Source: Pseudoalteromonas phenolica (GTDB lineage Bacteria > Pseudomonadota > Gammaproteobacteria > Enterobacterales > Alteromonadaceae). Taken from it: a DNA stretch of 64,000 bases. This document shows positions 1-9,100 of the stretch, piece by piece. Below the pieces are notes generated by a model. It saw only the letters and a program-made list of their open reading frames with translations, was not told the DNA's origin and ran no database searches. The stretch covers positions 2,170,001-2,234,000 of the forward strand of contig NZ_CP013187.1 in NCBI RefSeq assembly GCF_001444405.1, written 5' to 3'. Positions within the stretch are counted from its first letter, which is position 1, and each line of letters begins with the position of its first letter. Position numbers and translations under genes: made by a program.

Positions 1-1225
1 CAAGCCAATCAAGATTATGTGGTTTAAAACCAAACGCCATGATCACCGCATCGGCATCAAGCACATGCTCAGTACCAGGTACTTCTTCAGCACGTTGACG
101 TCCAGCTGCATCGGGCTCGCCTAAACGTGTTTCAACCATTTTAACACCAACAACTTTACCTTCAGCGTTTAGTTCAATGCCTTTAGGTTGAACATTAAAT
201 TTGAATTTTACGCCTTCTTCTTTGGCGTTTTTTACTTCTCGAACTGAGCCAGGCATGTTTGATTCGTCACGACGATACGCACAAGTAACATGGGCCGCGT
301 TTTGGCGAATTGATGTGCGCACACAGTCCATCGCAGTATCACCACCACCTAACACCACAACCTTCTTATTCACCATGCTGATATATGGCTGCTGAGTTTC
401 ATCGTAACCCATCACTCGGTTAGTATTACCAATCAAGAAAGGTAGAGCATCATAAACGCCCTCGGCATCTTCATTCTCAAGGTTACCGCGCATACTTTGA
501 TATGTACCCACACCAATGAATACGGCATCATATTCAGCAATGATTTCATCAAGGCTGATATCTTTGCCAACTTCTGTATTTAACTTAAACTCAACGCCCA
601 TTTCAGTGAAAATTTCACGTCGATTTTCCATCACTGATTTTTCAAGTTTGAAAGATGGAATACCAAAAGTCAGCAGACCACCGATCTCAGGGTTACGGTC
701 GAATACAACAGGTTTAACTCCATTACGCACCAGAATATCAGCACAACCTAGACCCGCAGGACCCGCACCAATAATTGCAACTTTCTTATCTGTCCATACC
801 ACATACGACATATCGGGCTTCCAGCCTTGAGCAAAGGCTGTATCTGTGATGTATTTCTCGATATTGCCGATTGTTACAGCACCAAACTCTTCGTTAAGGG
901 TACATGCACCTTCACACAAACGATCTTGTGGACAAACACGTCCGCATACTTCTGGTAAACTGTTTGTTCGATGCGACAGTTCTGCAGCTTCTAAAATTCG
1001 GCCATTTCTGATCAACTTTAACCATTGTGGAATGTAATTGTGAACTGGACACTTCCATTCACAATATGGATTACCACAGTCTAAGCAACGATCAGACTGA
1101 GAATTAACTTGTTTTTGTGAAAATGGCTCGTAAATCTCTACGAATGATTGCTTACGTGATGAAATTGGTTTTTTTCTTGGATCAACACGTTGAACATCGA
1201 TAAATTGGTAAACATTTTCGCTCAT
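1..1225 (-). CDS. gltD: Glutamate synthase small subunit (3' end outside window)
   Basis: This is the NADPH-oxidising beta subunit of glutamate synthase, which passes electrons to GltB for conversion of glutamine plus 2-oxoglutarate to two glutamates in the cytoplasm. The translated start is MSENVYQFIDVQR. An N-terminal cysteine-rich ferredoxin-like region carries CLDCGNPYCEWKCP and CGRVCPQDRLCEGAC, which are the usual 4Fe-4S ligands. An FAD-binding motif follows (VAIIGAGPAGLGCA), then a second nucleotide-binding motif (VVVLGGGDTAMDC) for NADPH. About 408 residues are inside the window of the roughly 470 expected; the C-terminus lies beyond position 1. The gene begins 10 bp after gltB ends, so the two form an operon. 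Confidence 0.97.
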   Translation of the reverse strand, partial: MSENVYQFIDVQRVDPRKKPISSRKQSFVEIYEPFSQKQVNSQSDRCLDCGNPYCEWKCPVHNYIPQWLKLIRNGRILEAAELSHRTNSLPEVCGRVCPQDRLCEGACTLNEEFGAVTIGNIEKYITDTAFAQGWKPDMSYVVWTDKKVAIIGAGPAGLGCADILVRNGVKPVVFDRNPEIGGLLTFGIPSFKLEKSVMENRREIFTEMGVEFKLNTEVGKDISLDEIIAEYDAVFIGVGTYQSMRGNLENEDAEGVYDALPFLIGNTNRVMGYDETQQPYISMVNKKVVVLGGGDTAMDCVRTSIRQNAAHVTCAYRRDESNMPGSVREVKNAKEEGVKFKFNVQPKGIELNAEGKVVGVKMVETRLGEPDAAGRQRAEEVPGTEHVLDADAVIMAFGFKPHNLDWL

Positions 1226-1235
1226 ACTCTTCCCC

Positions 1236-4200
1236 TTACTGCGCCTGTACTCTTAATTCAGCGCTACTGCGAGCACGATGACCTAATAGGCTTTTTACAT
1301 CACTTGAAATTGGTTTAACTAGTTTGAACTTAGGCAAATATAATTCAAATTCAGCCAGAATCTGTTCAGCTCGAGCAGAACCCGTAAGATCTAAATGCTC
1401 AGCAATTAAACCGCGAAGATGCTCTTGATGGGCATTAAGTTCTGAAAGCTCAACAATTTCAACCAACTCTGGATTTATACGCTTTTCGAAGTCTGCTTTT
1501 TCATCTAGCACATAGGCAAATCCACCAGTCATGCCTGCACCGAAGTTGATACCGACATTACCAAGAACGCAGACAACGCCGCCGGTCATATACTCACAGC
1601 CATTGTCACCTAAGCCTTCAACTACTGCCGTCACACCTGAGTTTCGAACCGCAAATCGCTCACCAGCTTTACCAGCTGCGAACAACTTACCGCCTGTCGC
1701 ACCGTATAAGCAGGTATTACCAACAATACTTGCTTGGTGTGACTCAAAACTTGAACCAACTGGTGGACGAATGACTAGTTTACCGCCAGCCATGCCCTTA
1801 CCGACATAATCGTTAGCATCACCAACCAAAGTCATTTCAAGGCCACCGGCATTCCAAACACCGAATGATTGACCTGCAGTGCCGTGTAGTTCAATTGCCA
1901 CCGGGTCTGCTGCCATGCCTTGGTTGCCATGTAAATTGGCTATGTAACCAGACAGCATCGCGCCTACAGAACGGTCGGTGTTGCTAATACGATTCACCAA
2001 TGAAATACCTGATTTACTCTCAATTGCAGCTTGTGCTTTTGATAGCAGTAGTTCATTTAGCTCCCCCTTATAATGAGAGGTATTCGCTGCTGAGCAGTAT
2101 AAAGTCTCATTAGTTGGGTTATTCGGCTTGGCTAACAGGTCTGATAAATCTAGCTTGCTTTGCTTGCTCGTCTTGCCTTCGATCATTTCTAGTAAATCAG
2201 TGCGACCAATTAAATCGACTAAACGAGTTACGCCTAATTGCGCCATGATTTCACGGGCTTCTTGGGCAATAAACTTGAAGTAGTTCATCGCCATCTCAGG
2301 TAAACCATGATAGTGCTTCTGACGAAGTGTATCGTCTTGAGTTGCAACACCTGTTGCACAGTTATTTAAATGGCAAATTCGTAGATATTTACAACCAAGC
2401 GCAACCATTGGCCCAGTACCAAAGCCGAAGCTTTCCGCACCTAAAATAGCTGCTTTGATGATATCTAAACCTGTTTTAAGGCCACCATCCGTTTGTAGTC
2501 GAATACGATGACGAAGGCCGTTTTCAACTAAAGCTTGCTGAGTTTCTGCAAGGCCTAATTCCCAAGGACTACCTGCATATTTAACCGATGTTAATGGACT
2601 TGCCCCTGTACCTCCGTCATAACCTGCAATCGTGATTAAATCAGCATAAGCTTTGGCAACACCCGTTGCGATTGTGCCGACACCCGGCTCAGATACCAGC
2701 TTAACTGAGATCATCGCTTCTGGATTAACTTGCTTTAAGTCGAAAATAAGCTGAGCTAAATCCTCAATAGAGTAAATATCATGATGCGGTGGTGGCGAAA
2801 TTAGTGTCACCCCAGGTACCGAGTAACGTAATTTAGCAATGTAAGGCGTTACCTTTTCACCAGGTAGTTGACCACCTTCACCAGGTTTTGCACCCTGTGC
2901 AACTTTGATCTGAATAACATCTGCATTTCTTAAGTAATGCGGAGTGACACCGAATCGGCCTGAAGCTACTTGCTTAATACGAGAGTTTTTCTCTGTTCCA
3001 AAACGCAGTTTATCTTCACCGCCCTCACCTGAGTTCGAACACCCACCTAAGCGGTTCATGGCAATTGCCAGCGCTTCATGAGCTTCTGGTGATAATGCAC
3101 CGATACTCATGGCTGCTGAGTCAAAACGCTTATATAACTCTGTAGCTGGCTCAACCTCATCAACGCTTACTGAATTAATATCTGATTTAAGCGCTAATAA
3201 ATCTCGAATGTTTGTCACTGGACGGTTATTAACAAGATCAGCATATTTTAGATAATCTTGATATTCTCCTGATTTAACCGCAACTTGTAATGTTTGTACC
3301 ACATCAGGGTTGTACGCATGATATTCACCACCGTGGACAAATTTTAATAATCCACCATGTGACAATAATTTGCGTTTGCTAAAAGCAAGCTTATGGAGCT
3401 GTGCTTGCTCATAGGCAAAATCTTCAAAATCTGCACCCTTGATACGGTTTGCCACACCTTTAAAACACATTTCAACAATATCATCTGATAAACCCACAGC
3501 TTCAAACAACATTGAGCAACGGTATGACGCGACTGTACTGATCCCCATCTTAGACATGATCTTAAACAGGCCCTTATTGATGGCATTACGATAAGCCAGC
3601 GTCACCTCGCGGTAAGTTTTATCAATCACTTTACTGTCACACATGGCGACCAGTGTTTCGTATGTCAAATATGGGTAGATCGCAGTCGCACCAAACCCTA
3701 ATAACACGGCAAACTGATGTGGATCTCTCGCACTGCCCGTTTCAACTATGATGTTGGCATCACAGCGTAAATTAGTATTTACCAAACGCTGTTGCACTGC
3801 GCCCACTGCCATAGCAGCAGGAATTGGTAACATATCTTTGCTGATATTTCTGTCACTCAATACCAACATGACACAACCAGATCGAGCTTTTTGCTCAGCT
3901 TCATCACAAACTCGTTCTAATGCTGACTTCAAAGATTCAGTTCTGTCATAGTTCAGTTGAATTTTGCATGCGCAGTAATGTTCATCATCCGCATTCACTA
4001 ACTGCTGCATATCAGAGAAAGTCAGTACTGGTGAGGCGAACTGAAGGCGTTTTGCATGACCTGTTGTTTCGTTGAATACATTCTGCTCTCGACCAATACA
4101 AGTCGCTAATGACATCACATGGTTTTCACGAAGTGGGTCTATTGGTGGATTAGTTACCTGCGCGAATTTTTGACGGAAGTAATCATACAAAGAGCGGTGT

Positions 4201-5693
4201 CCTTCAGACAATACAGCAAATGGGGTGTCGTCACCCATTGAACCTGTTGCCTCTTGGCCATTTTCGCCCATTACTCGAATGACGTTGTCTAACTCTTCGT
4301 TGCTATAGCCAAATAGCTTTTGATATGTCAGTAGTAACTCGTCGTCAAAATCGCGAACACCTGCATCTTCTTCTGACAAGTCTTCAAAAGGCGTAAGACG
4401 CTTAACATTTTGCTCAAGCCAAGTTTTGTAAGGATGACGTGATTTTAAGTCTTGATCGATTTCGTCAGACTGCCAAATCTTGCCATGAAGGGTATCGATA
4501 ACAAGCAACTCACCTGGACCAACACGGCCTTTTTCAACCACCTCATCGGCTGTGTAATCCCAAATACCGACTTCAGATGCAAGCGTGATAAAGCCATCTT
4601 GGGTGATCACGTAACGCGCTGGACGTAGACCATTTCTGTCTAGGTTACATGCCGCAAATCGACCATCTGACATAACGATACCTGCTGGGCCATCCCAAGG
4701 TTCCATATGCATAGAGTTAAAATCGTAGAAGGCACGTAAATCATCGTCCATAGCTCGGTTTTTTTGCCATGCAGGCGGCACAAGCATGCGCATAGCACGG
4801 AAAATATCCATACCACCGGCAAGGAATAATTCAAGAATGTTATCTAGGCTTGATGAATCTGAACCTTCTTCATTTACAAATGGCGCGGCCGTTTGTAAAT
4901 CAGGTAACAATGGTGAAGAAAACTTATAAGCACGCGCTCTCGCCCACTGACGGTTACCAGCAATGGTATTTATTTCACCATTATGAGCCAAATATCTGAA
5001 TGGCTGTGCTAGTGGCCAACGTGGTTGCGTGTTAGTTGAAAAGCGTTGGTGGAACACACAGATTGCACTTTTCATTCGCATATCTGCTAAATCTAGATAA
5101 AAGTTTGGAAGATCAACAGGCATCATTAAGCCTTTGTAAACCGTTACCAAACCTGAAAGACTCGAGATATAAAACTGTTCATCTTCAAGCAAGCGTTTTT
5201 CAATTCGACGTCTTGCTATGTACAGACGGCGCTCTAGATCTTTTGGACGCCAACCTTCAGGTGCAGATACAAACACCTGCTCGAATTTCGGTAGTTGCTT
5301 CAATGCTATCGGGCCAAGCATACTTGGCTCAGTTGGTACTACTCGCCAGCCAACGAGCGTTAACGTTTCTTTTTCTAATTCTTCGTTAATCACTTTACGG
5401 GCTTGAGATGCAAGTGTTTCATCAGCATTTAAGAACATCATACCAACGGCATAATTTTTACCTAAATGCCAACCGTTTTCAATGGCAATGGCTCTAAAGA
5501 AGCTGTCTGGTTTTTGCAGTAATAAACCACAGCCATCACCTGTTTTACCATCTGATGCAATACCACCACGGTGTTGCATTCGGTCTAACCCTGTAATTGC
5601 ATTGCGGATCAGTTTATGACTTGCTTGCCCGTTTATTTGAGCAATTAAACCAAAACCACAATTATCTTTTTCTAACTTAGAGTCATATAGCAT
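1236..5693 (-). CDS. gltB: Glutamate synthase large subunit
   Basis: The alpha subunit of NADPH-dependent glutamate synthase hydrolyses glutamine and channels the ammonia to 2-oxoglutarate at an FMN site. The 1,485 residues match the family length. An 11-residue propeptide is followed by Cys12 in DNCGFGLIAQ, the N-terminal nucleophile of the class II amidotransferase domain (about 12-430). The FMN-binding synthase domain lies around 800-1200 and contains the 3Fe-4S cysteine pattern CKYLRICHLNNC near residue 1100. The C-terminal beta-helix (about 1260-1480) has the typical repeated Gly-rich motifs such as GNVGINFGAGMTGG. It is the first gene of gltBD. A promoter and an ArgR-like box lie upstream, consistent with the known involvement of ArgR at E. 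coli gltBDF. Confidence 0.98.
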   Translation of the reverse strand: MLYDSKLEKDNCGFGLIAQINGQASHKLIRNAITGLDRMQHRGGIASDGKTGDGCGLLLQKPDSFFRAIAIENGWHLGKNYAVGMMFLNADETLASQARKVINEELEKETLTLVGWRVVPTEPSMLGPIALKQLPKFEQVFVSAPEGWRPKDLERRLYIARRRIEKRLLEDEQFYISSLSGLVTVYKGLMMPVDLPNFYLDLADMRMKSAICVFHQRFSTNTQPRWPLAQPFRYLAHNGEINTIAGNRQWARARAYKFSSPLLPDLQTAAPFVNEEGSDSSSLDNILELFLAGGMDIFRAMRMLVPPAWQKNRAMDDDLRAFYDFNSMHMEPWDGPAGIVMSDGRFAACNLDRNGLRPARYVITQDGFITLASEVGIWDYTADEVVEKGRVGPGELLVIDTLHGKIWQSDEIDQDLKSRHPYKTWLEQNVKRLTPFEDLSEEDAGVRDFDDELLLTYQKLFGYSNEELDNVIRVMGENGQEATGSMGDDTPFAVLSEGHRSLYDYFRQKFAQVTNPPIDPLRENHVMSLATCIGREQNVFNETTGHAKRLQFASPVLTFSDMQQLVNADDEHYCACKIQLNYDRTESLKSALERVCDEAEQKARSGCVMLVLSDRNISKDMLPIPAAMAVGAVQQRLVNTNLRCDANIIVETGSARDPHQFAVLLGFGATAIYPYLTYETLVAMCDSKVIDKTYREVTLAYRNAINKGLFKIMSKMGISTVASYRCSMLFEAVGLSDDIVEMCFKGVANRIKGADFEDFAYEQAQLHKLAFSKRKLLSHGGLLKFVHGGEYHAYNPDVVQTLQVAVKSGEYQDYLKYADLVNNRPVTNIRDLLALKSDINSVSVDEVEPATELYKRFDSAAMSIGALSPEAHEALAIAMNRLGGCSNSGEGGEDKLRFGTEKNSRIKQVASGRFGVTPHYLRNADVIQIKVAQGAKPGEGGQLPGEKVTPYIAKLRYSVPGVTLISPPPHHDIYSIEDLAQLIFDLKQVNPEAMISVKLVSEPGVGTIATGVAKAYADLITIAGYDGGTGASPLTSVKYAGSPWELGLAETQQALVENGLRHRIRLQTDGGLKTGLDIIKAAILGAESFGFGTGPMVALGCKYLRICHLNNCATGVATQDDTLRQKHYHGLPEMAMNYFKFIAQEAREIMAQLGVTRLVDLIGRTDLLEMIEGKTSKQSKLDLSDLLAKPNNPTNETLYCSAANTSHYKGELNELLLSKAQAAIESKSGISLVNRISNTDRSVGAMLSGYIANLHGNQGMAADPVAIELHGTAGQSFGVWNAGGLEMTLVGDANDYVGKGMAGGKLVIRPPVGSSFESHQASIVGNTCLYGATGGKLFAAGKAGERFAVRNSGVTAVVEGLGDNGCEYMTGGVVCVLGNVGINFGAGMTGGFAYVLDEKADFEKRINPELVEIVELSELNAHQEHLRGLIAEHLDLTGSARAEQILAEFELYLPKFKLVKPISSDVKSLLGHRARSSAELRVQAQ

Positions 5694-5757
5694 GCACCCC
5701 TCCCCCTGCTACATCAATGGTCGGAAATGAACAAGACGATTGTTCCGACAGATATTC

Positions 5758-5786
5758 AAACTAGCTTTGTTTTAAAATTGAGTCAA
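5758..5786 (-). promoter_or_regulatory. Predicted gltB promoter
   Basis: On the minus strand TTGACT (5786-5781) is followed by a 17-bp spacer and TAGTTT (5763-5758). The -35 element is strong and the -10 is a weak match. The start codon of gltB is about 65 bp downstream of the -10 element. Prediction is from consensus only. Confidence 0.45.
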
Positions 5787-5792
5787 CAAAAT

Positions 5793-5810
5793 TATGAATA
5801 GATATTCATT
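5793..5810 (-). promoter_or_regulatory. ArgR-box-like operator upstream of gltB
   Basis: The core TGAATAGATATTCA is a near-perfect palindrome fitting the ARG-box pattern TGAATwwwwATTCA with one central mismatch. It sits a few bases upstream of the predicted -35 element. A further half-site-like GATATTCA occurs at 5751-5758 and a TTGAATATT half at about 5814-5822, so more than one ArgR hexamer face might bind. ArgR control of gltBDF is known in E. coli; its action here is inferred. Confidence 0.5.
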
Positions 5811-5959
5811 AACTTGAATATTTCTCATTGGTCAGACAAATTCACCAAGAGAAGATAAAAACAACAAATATGTTAAACCAAGACTAACAAACAGCAAATG
5901 ACACCGGTGACATTTTAATGAAAGTTTAATCGTCAGATGATTACTGGATAAATAAGATG

Positions 5960-5979
5960 AGTTTACGTTTACGTAAACT
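5960..5979. promoter_or_regulatory. 20-bp perfect inverted repeat, possible operator
   Basis: The sequence AGTTTACGTTTACGTAAACT has 9-bp arms (AGTTTACGT / ACGTAAACT) around TT. Symmetry of this length suggests a dimeric regulator site rather than a hairpin, since the loop would be only 2 nt. It lies about 270 bp upstream of gltB and downstream of the giant gene. Its shape recalls palindromes bound by MerR-type LiuR-like regulators, but the regulator is unknown. Confidence 0.4.
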
Positions 5980-6124
5980 GAAAAATACAAAGAATAAATA
6001 TTCACAATAACTGCTATTAATATAAGTCAGGGAAACCTTACTTGAAGAACAATTAACTTAAATTCAAGTTAATATTCTAATTATATGAACTAAAAGCTTT
6101 GTAAAGTGGCTGTAGAAAAATAGA

Positions 6125-6155
6125 GAAAAGGCCTTACTATATGCAAGGCCTTTTC
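6125..6155 (-). terminator. Rho-independent terminator after the giant gene
   Basis: An 11-bp perfect stem (GAAAAGGCCTT / AAGGCCTTTTC) with a 9-nt loop lies 20 bp past the stop codon on the minus strand, followed by a T-rich stretch. It probably ends the protease/TIGR03032/giant-protein transcript. Confidence 0.65.
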
Positions 6156-6174
6156 TTGGGGGGTTTAACTTTGG

Positions 6175-9100
6175 TTAAAAGCGATACGATAGTCCAAGCT
6201 GAAGGTCTGAGATAGATTCAGGCTCAAGATTGAAATGACTATACTCAAGTTGAATGCTGAGAGAGTCAGTCAATGCGTAGCTCACTCCGATACCATAGTA
6301 TAAATCTGTACCATCCTTCTCACTTTTGATCAGTTGGTTGTTCATAACACTCTCAACTTTATAGTCCCATTTATAAGCGCCTAAAAATGCGCTTACTCGG
6401 GCTTTATCAAACGTTAAGAAATTATATTTTGTTTGAAGCGCAAACCCTTCTGCAAAATTTGGGGATTGCTCAGCAACCATTTTATGAACTGTTTTAGGTG
6501 TTACTGACTCACCTTTAAAAGTTACTCTGCCTTGTCCTAAGTCGATAAAACGCAAAGTCGTCGTCCAATCAGTATTTAGTTGATAATAGACTCCTGCTGA
6601 CCAGCTATCACTACTGTCATCAACCATGACTTCTGTGACACCATCAATGTTCGTCATAGAATAATCAGCTTTCGCTTGCCCTACACCAATTTCTATTCCC
6701 CAATCAGACGCCATCGCTCCTGAACTAACTAAGCAGCTGGATGTAATCAATGCAAAACTTGGAAGTAAAGCCTTTCTTCTCCTCATTAATAAAACTGAAA
6801 TCATAATAACAACTAAGCCTCCTAGGCTACCTGATGACTTGTTTTCTATAGCGACACTTTGATGCGCAGTGACAGTCACACGCGCCTCACCTTGAGAAAG
6901 AGCGCCTTTACTGTCTTTTAAGGTGTACTTGATAACATCAATGCCATTAAAACCAACTTTTGGCACATATGTCAGTGTTCCATTGAGATTAACTTGTGCT
7001 TCACCATACTGAGCGATTGCACTTACCAATGTCAGTTCGTCTCCATCCTTATCAATATCATTTGCTAATACATCTATAGTAATACTCGCTTTATCATCAG
7101 TGCTCGCAAAATCAACAGCTGCTGTTGGTGCATTGTTCACAATCAGATTTACCGTTGCAGTACTGTTTGACGTACCGCCTTTTCCATCTGAAATACTATA
7201 TTGAATAGTCGCAAGACCGATTAAATCTATTGGTGGGGTATAAACGAGCTTATTATCATCAATAATAACTGAGCCAAAATCTACGCTCGCCCCTGTGATT
7301 GTGAGTGTATCGTTGTCTGCATCACTATCATTGTTTAGCACATCTATAGTAATTGACTCTCCTGACCGGATAGTTATTTCATCAGTCTGAGCTACAGGTA
7401 AATTATTACTACTCATAGGTACGGCTATGCCACCAGGATCAACCACGGCTCTGTTAGCGATACCATCATCATCATTTGGTCCACCATCTACTATTTGCAG
7501 TTGGACACACCAGTCGCCTTCAGATAACCCTTCTGTCCACTCGTTACTTCCCGGAGGTGGACAATAGCCAGGCTCACCTGTAGCCGATAAAATAAGGTTT
7601 CCATTGCCCGTTGAAAAATCAACCCACTCACCTGCCCTTAATTTACGGTAAACAGCATTGAGTGGTATAGGTCTTCTTTGCGGAATTACAATGCTGTACG
7701 TATCACCTGCTTGCGGTAAACCAGTCGCAATAAAGTCAAATAAGCCACCTATATTAAGTGCATTTTCATCACTTGGCAGTTCATTCACTAGCAGTTGCAC
7801 ACCGCCTGTACTGTTTTGAGCAACGGTTGCACCTTTACGTAAACAAACACCCGGTTCACCCTCGACTAAGAATTGGTTTGACTCTGTCGCCTGCTCTTGC
7901 ATTACGTTACAGTCAGTAATGGCATCTTGGAAATCAGGAATTCCATCGCCATCCGAGTCAACATAACCCTCCTGATCATCTGGTATAAGGTCTCCGTCAG
8001 TATCTTCCTGAGTCAATGTTTGAAGTTCAGCTACAACTTCCAAATAAATCTCACTCACAGAAGAAAGGCTCGGTTCTGCATCGTCTGTTGCCGTCACTGT
8101 TAATTGATAAATACCTTCGGCTAATTCAGCGGTACTGAAGACAAAGGTATTTTGCTCTGCACTTTGATTGATAAGCCCACTGTCTTCTGCATTCCAAGAA
8201 AGGGAGACATTATCTTGCGGGTTAGCGTCTTTAGCTGTCGCTGTCACCGTCACTACATCATCATTAATCGTTAACAATGAACGTACTTCTCCACCTTGCA
8301 CAACTTGGGTTGTGACAGTCGGTGCAACGTTCTCCTCTACTATGGTCACTGTTGTAGATGATTTAGCACCTTTATTTAACGCGTCGCCAAGCGTAATAAT
8401 AATATTTTCATTGCCTTCAACTTCACTATCTGCAAATACGTTGAAACTAATTTGCGCAGAAGTTCCTGACTCAATCAGTATTTGACCATCAACCAAGTCA
8501 TGGTCTGCAGCATCCGCAGTGCCAGAGACAGTATATGGTACTGTTACTGGGTAACTTGGCGAAGGTCCATTGAGGAACACATTCACAGTATGATTTTGAT
8601 CTTCTGCAACATCACTGTTCTTTTCGAGTGAAATAAGCGGATTCACGAACACATTTTGAGTCGCGATTGATTGCAACCCTTGACTGTCAGTAGCCTGCCA
8701 ATAAACAAAATGAGCACCAGGGGCAAATAGTGTTGTGCCATCAACCAAAGACACAGCAATACTATTACCGCTGCTATCAGTCGCTGTAGCATTACCCAGA
8801 GCGACTTTTGTGAACAATCCAGTCGAGTTAGTTGTTACATCATTAGGCGCTATAATTACAGGTAATGTATTGGCCGGCGCAGAATTTATTTGTAACTGAG
8901 CCGTAGCTTTACTACGTGCTTTTTGGCTGTCTTCAATTAGATAATCAATAACAATTAAGCCTTGTGTATCTGCCTCAGCTTGATATGAAAGCTCGTTATC
9001 AACTATGGAAACCGCTCCCACTGATGCTTTGGCACCAACGATTGTTAGTAGGTCGCCTTCATCAGCATCCGTGTCATTAGCCAATACATCAAGAATGTAA

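Larger units (their letters stand above)
5694..6174. other. Intergenic region between gltB and the giant surface-protein gene
   Basis: No convincing gene is seen. The region holds the gltB promoter and an ArgR-like box (5758-5810), a 20-bp perfect inverted repeat (5960-5979) and the terminator of the giant gene (6125-6155), each listed separately. The rest is AT-rich sequence without recognisable structure. Confidence 0.7.

Noticed and set aside
6785..6822. Separate gene for the beta-barrel starting at an internal ATG (6804 or 6786)
   Set aside because: Spacing of GGAGG to the ATG at 6804 is 13 bases and the other ATG has no ribosome site; the frame continues from the giant protein. Kept only as a possible minor start.
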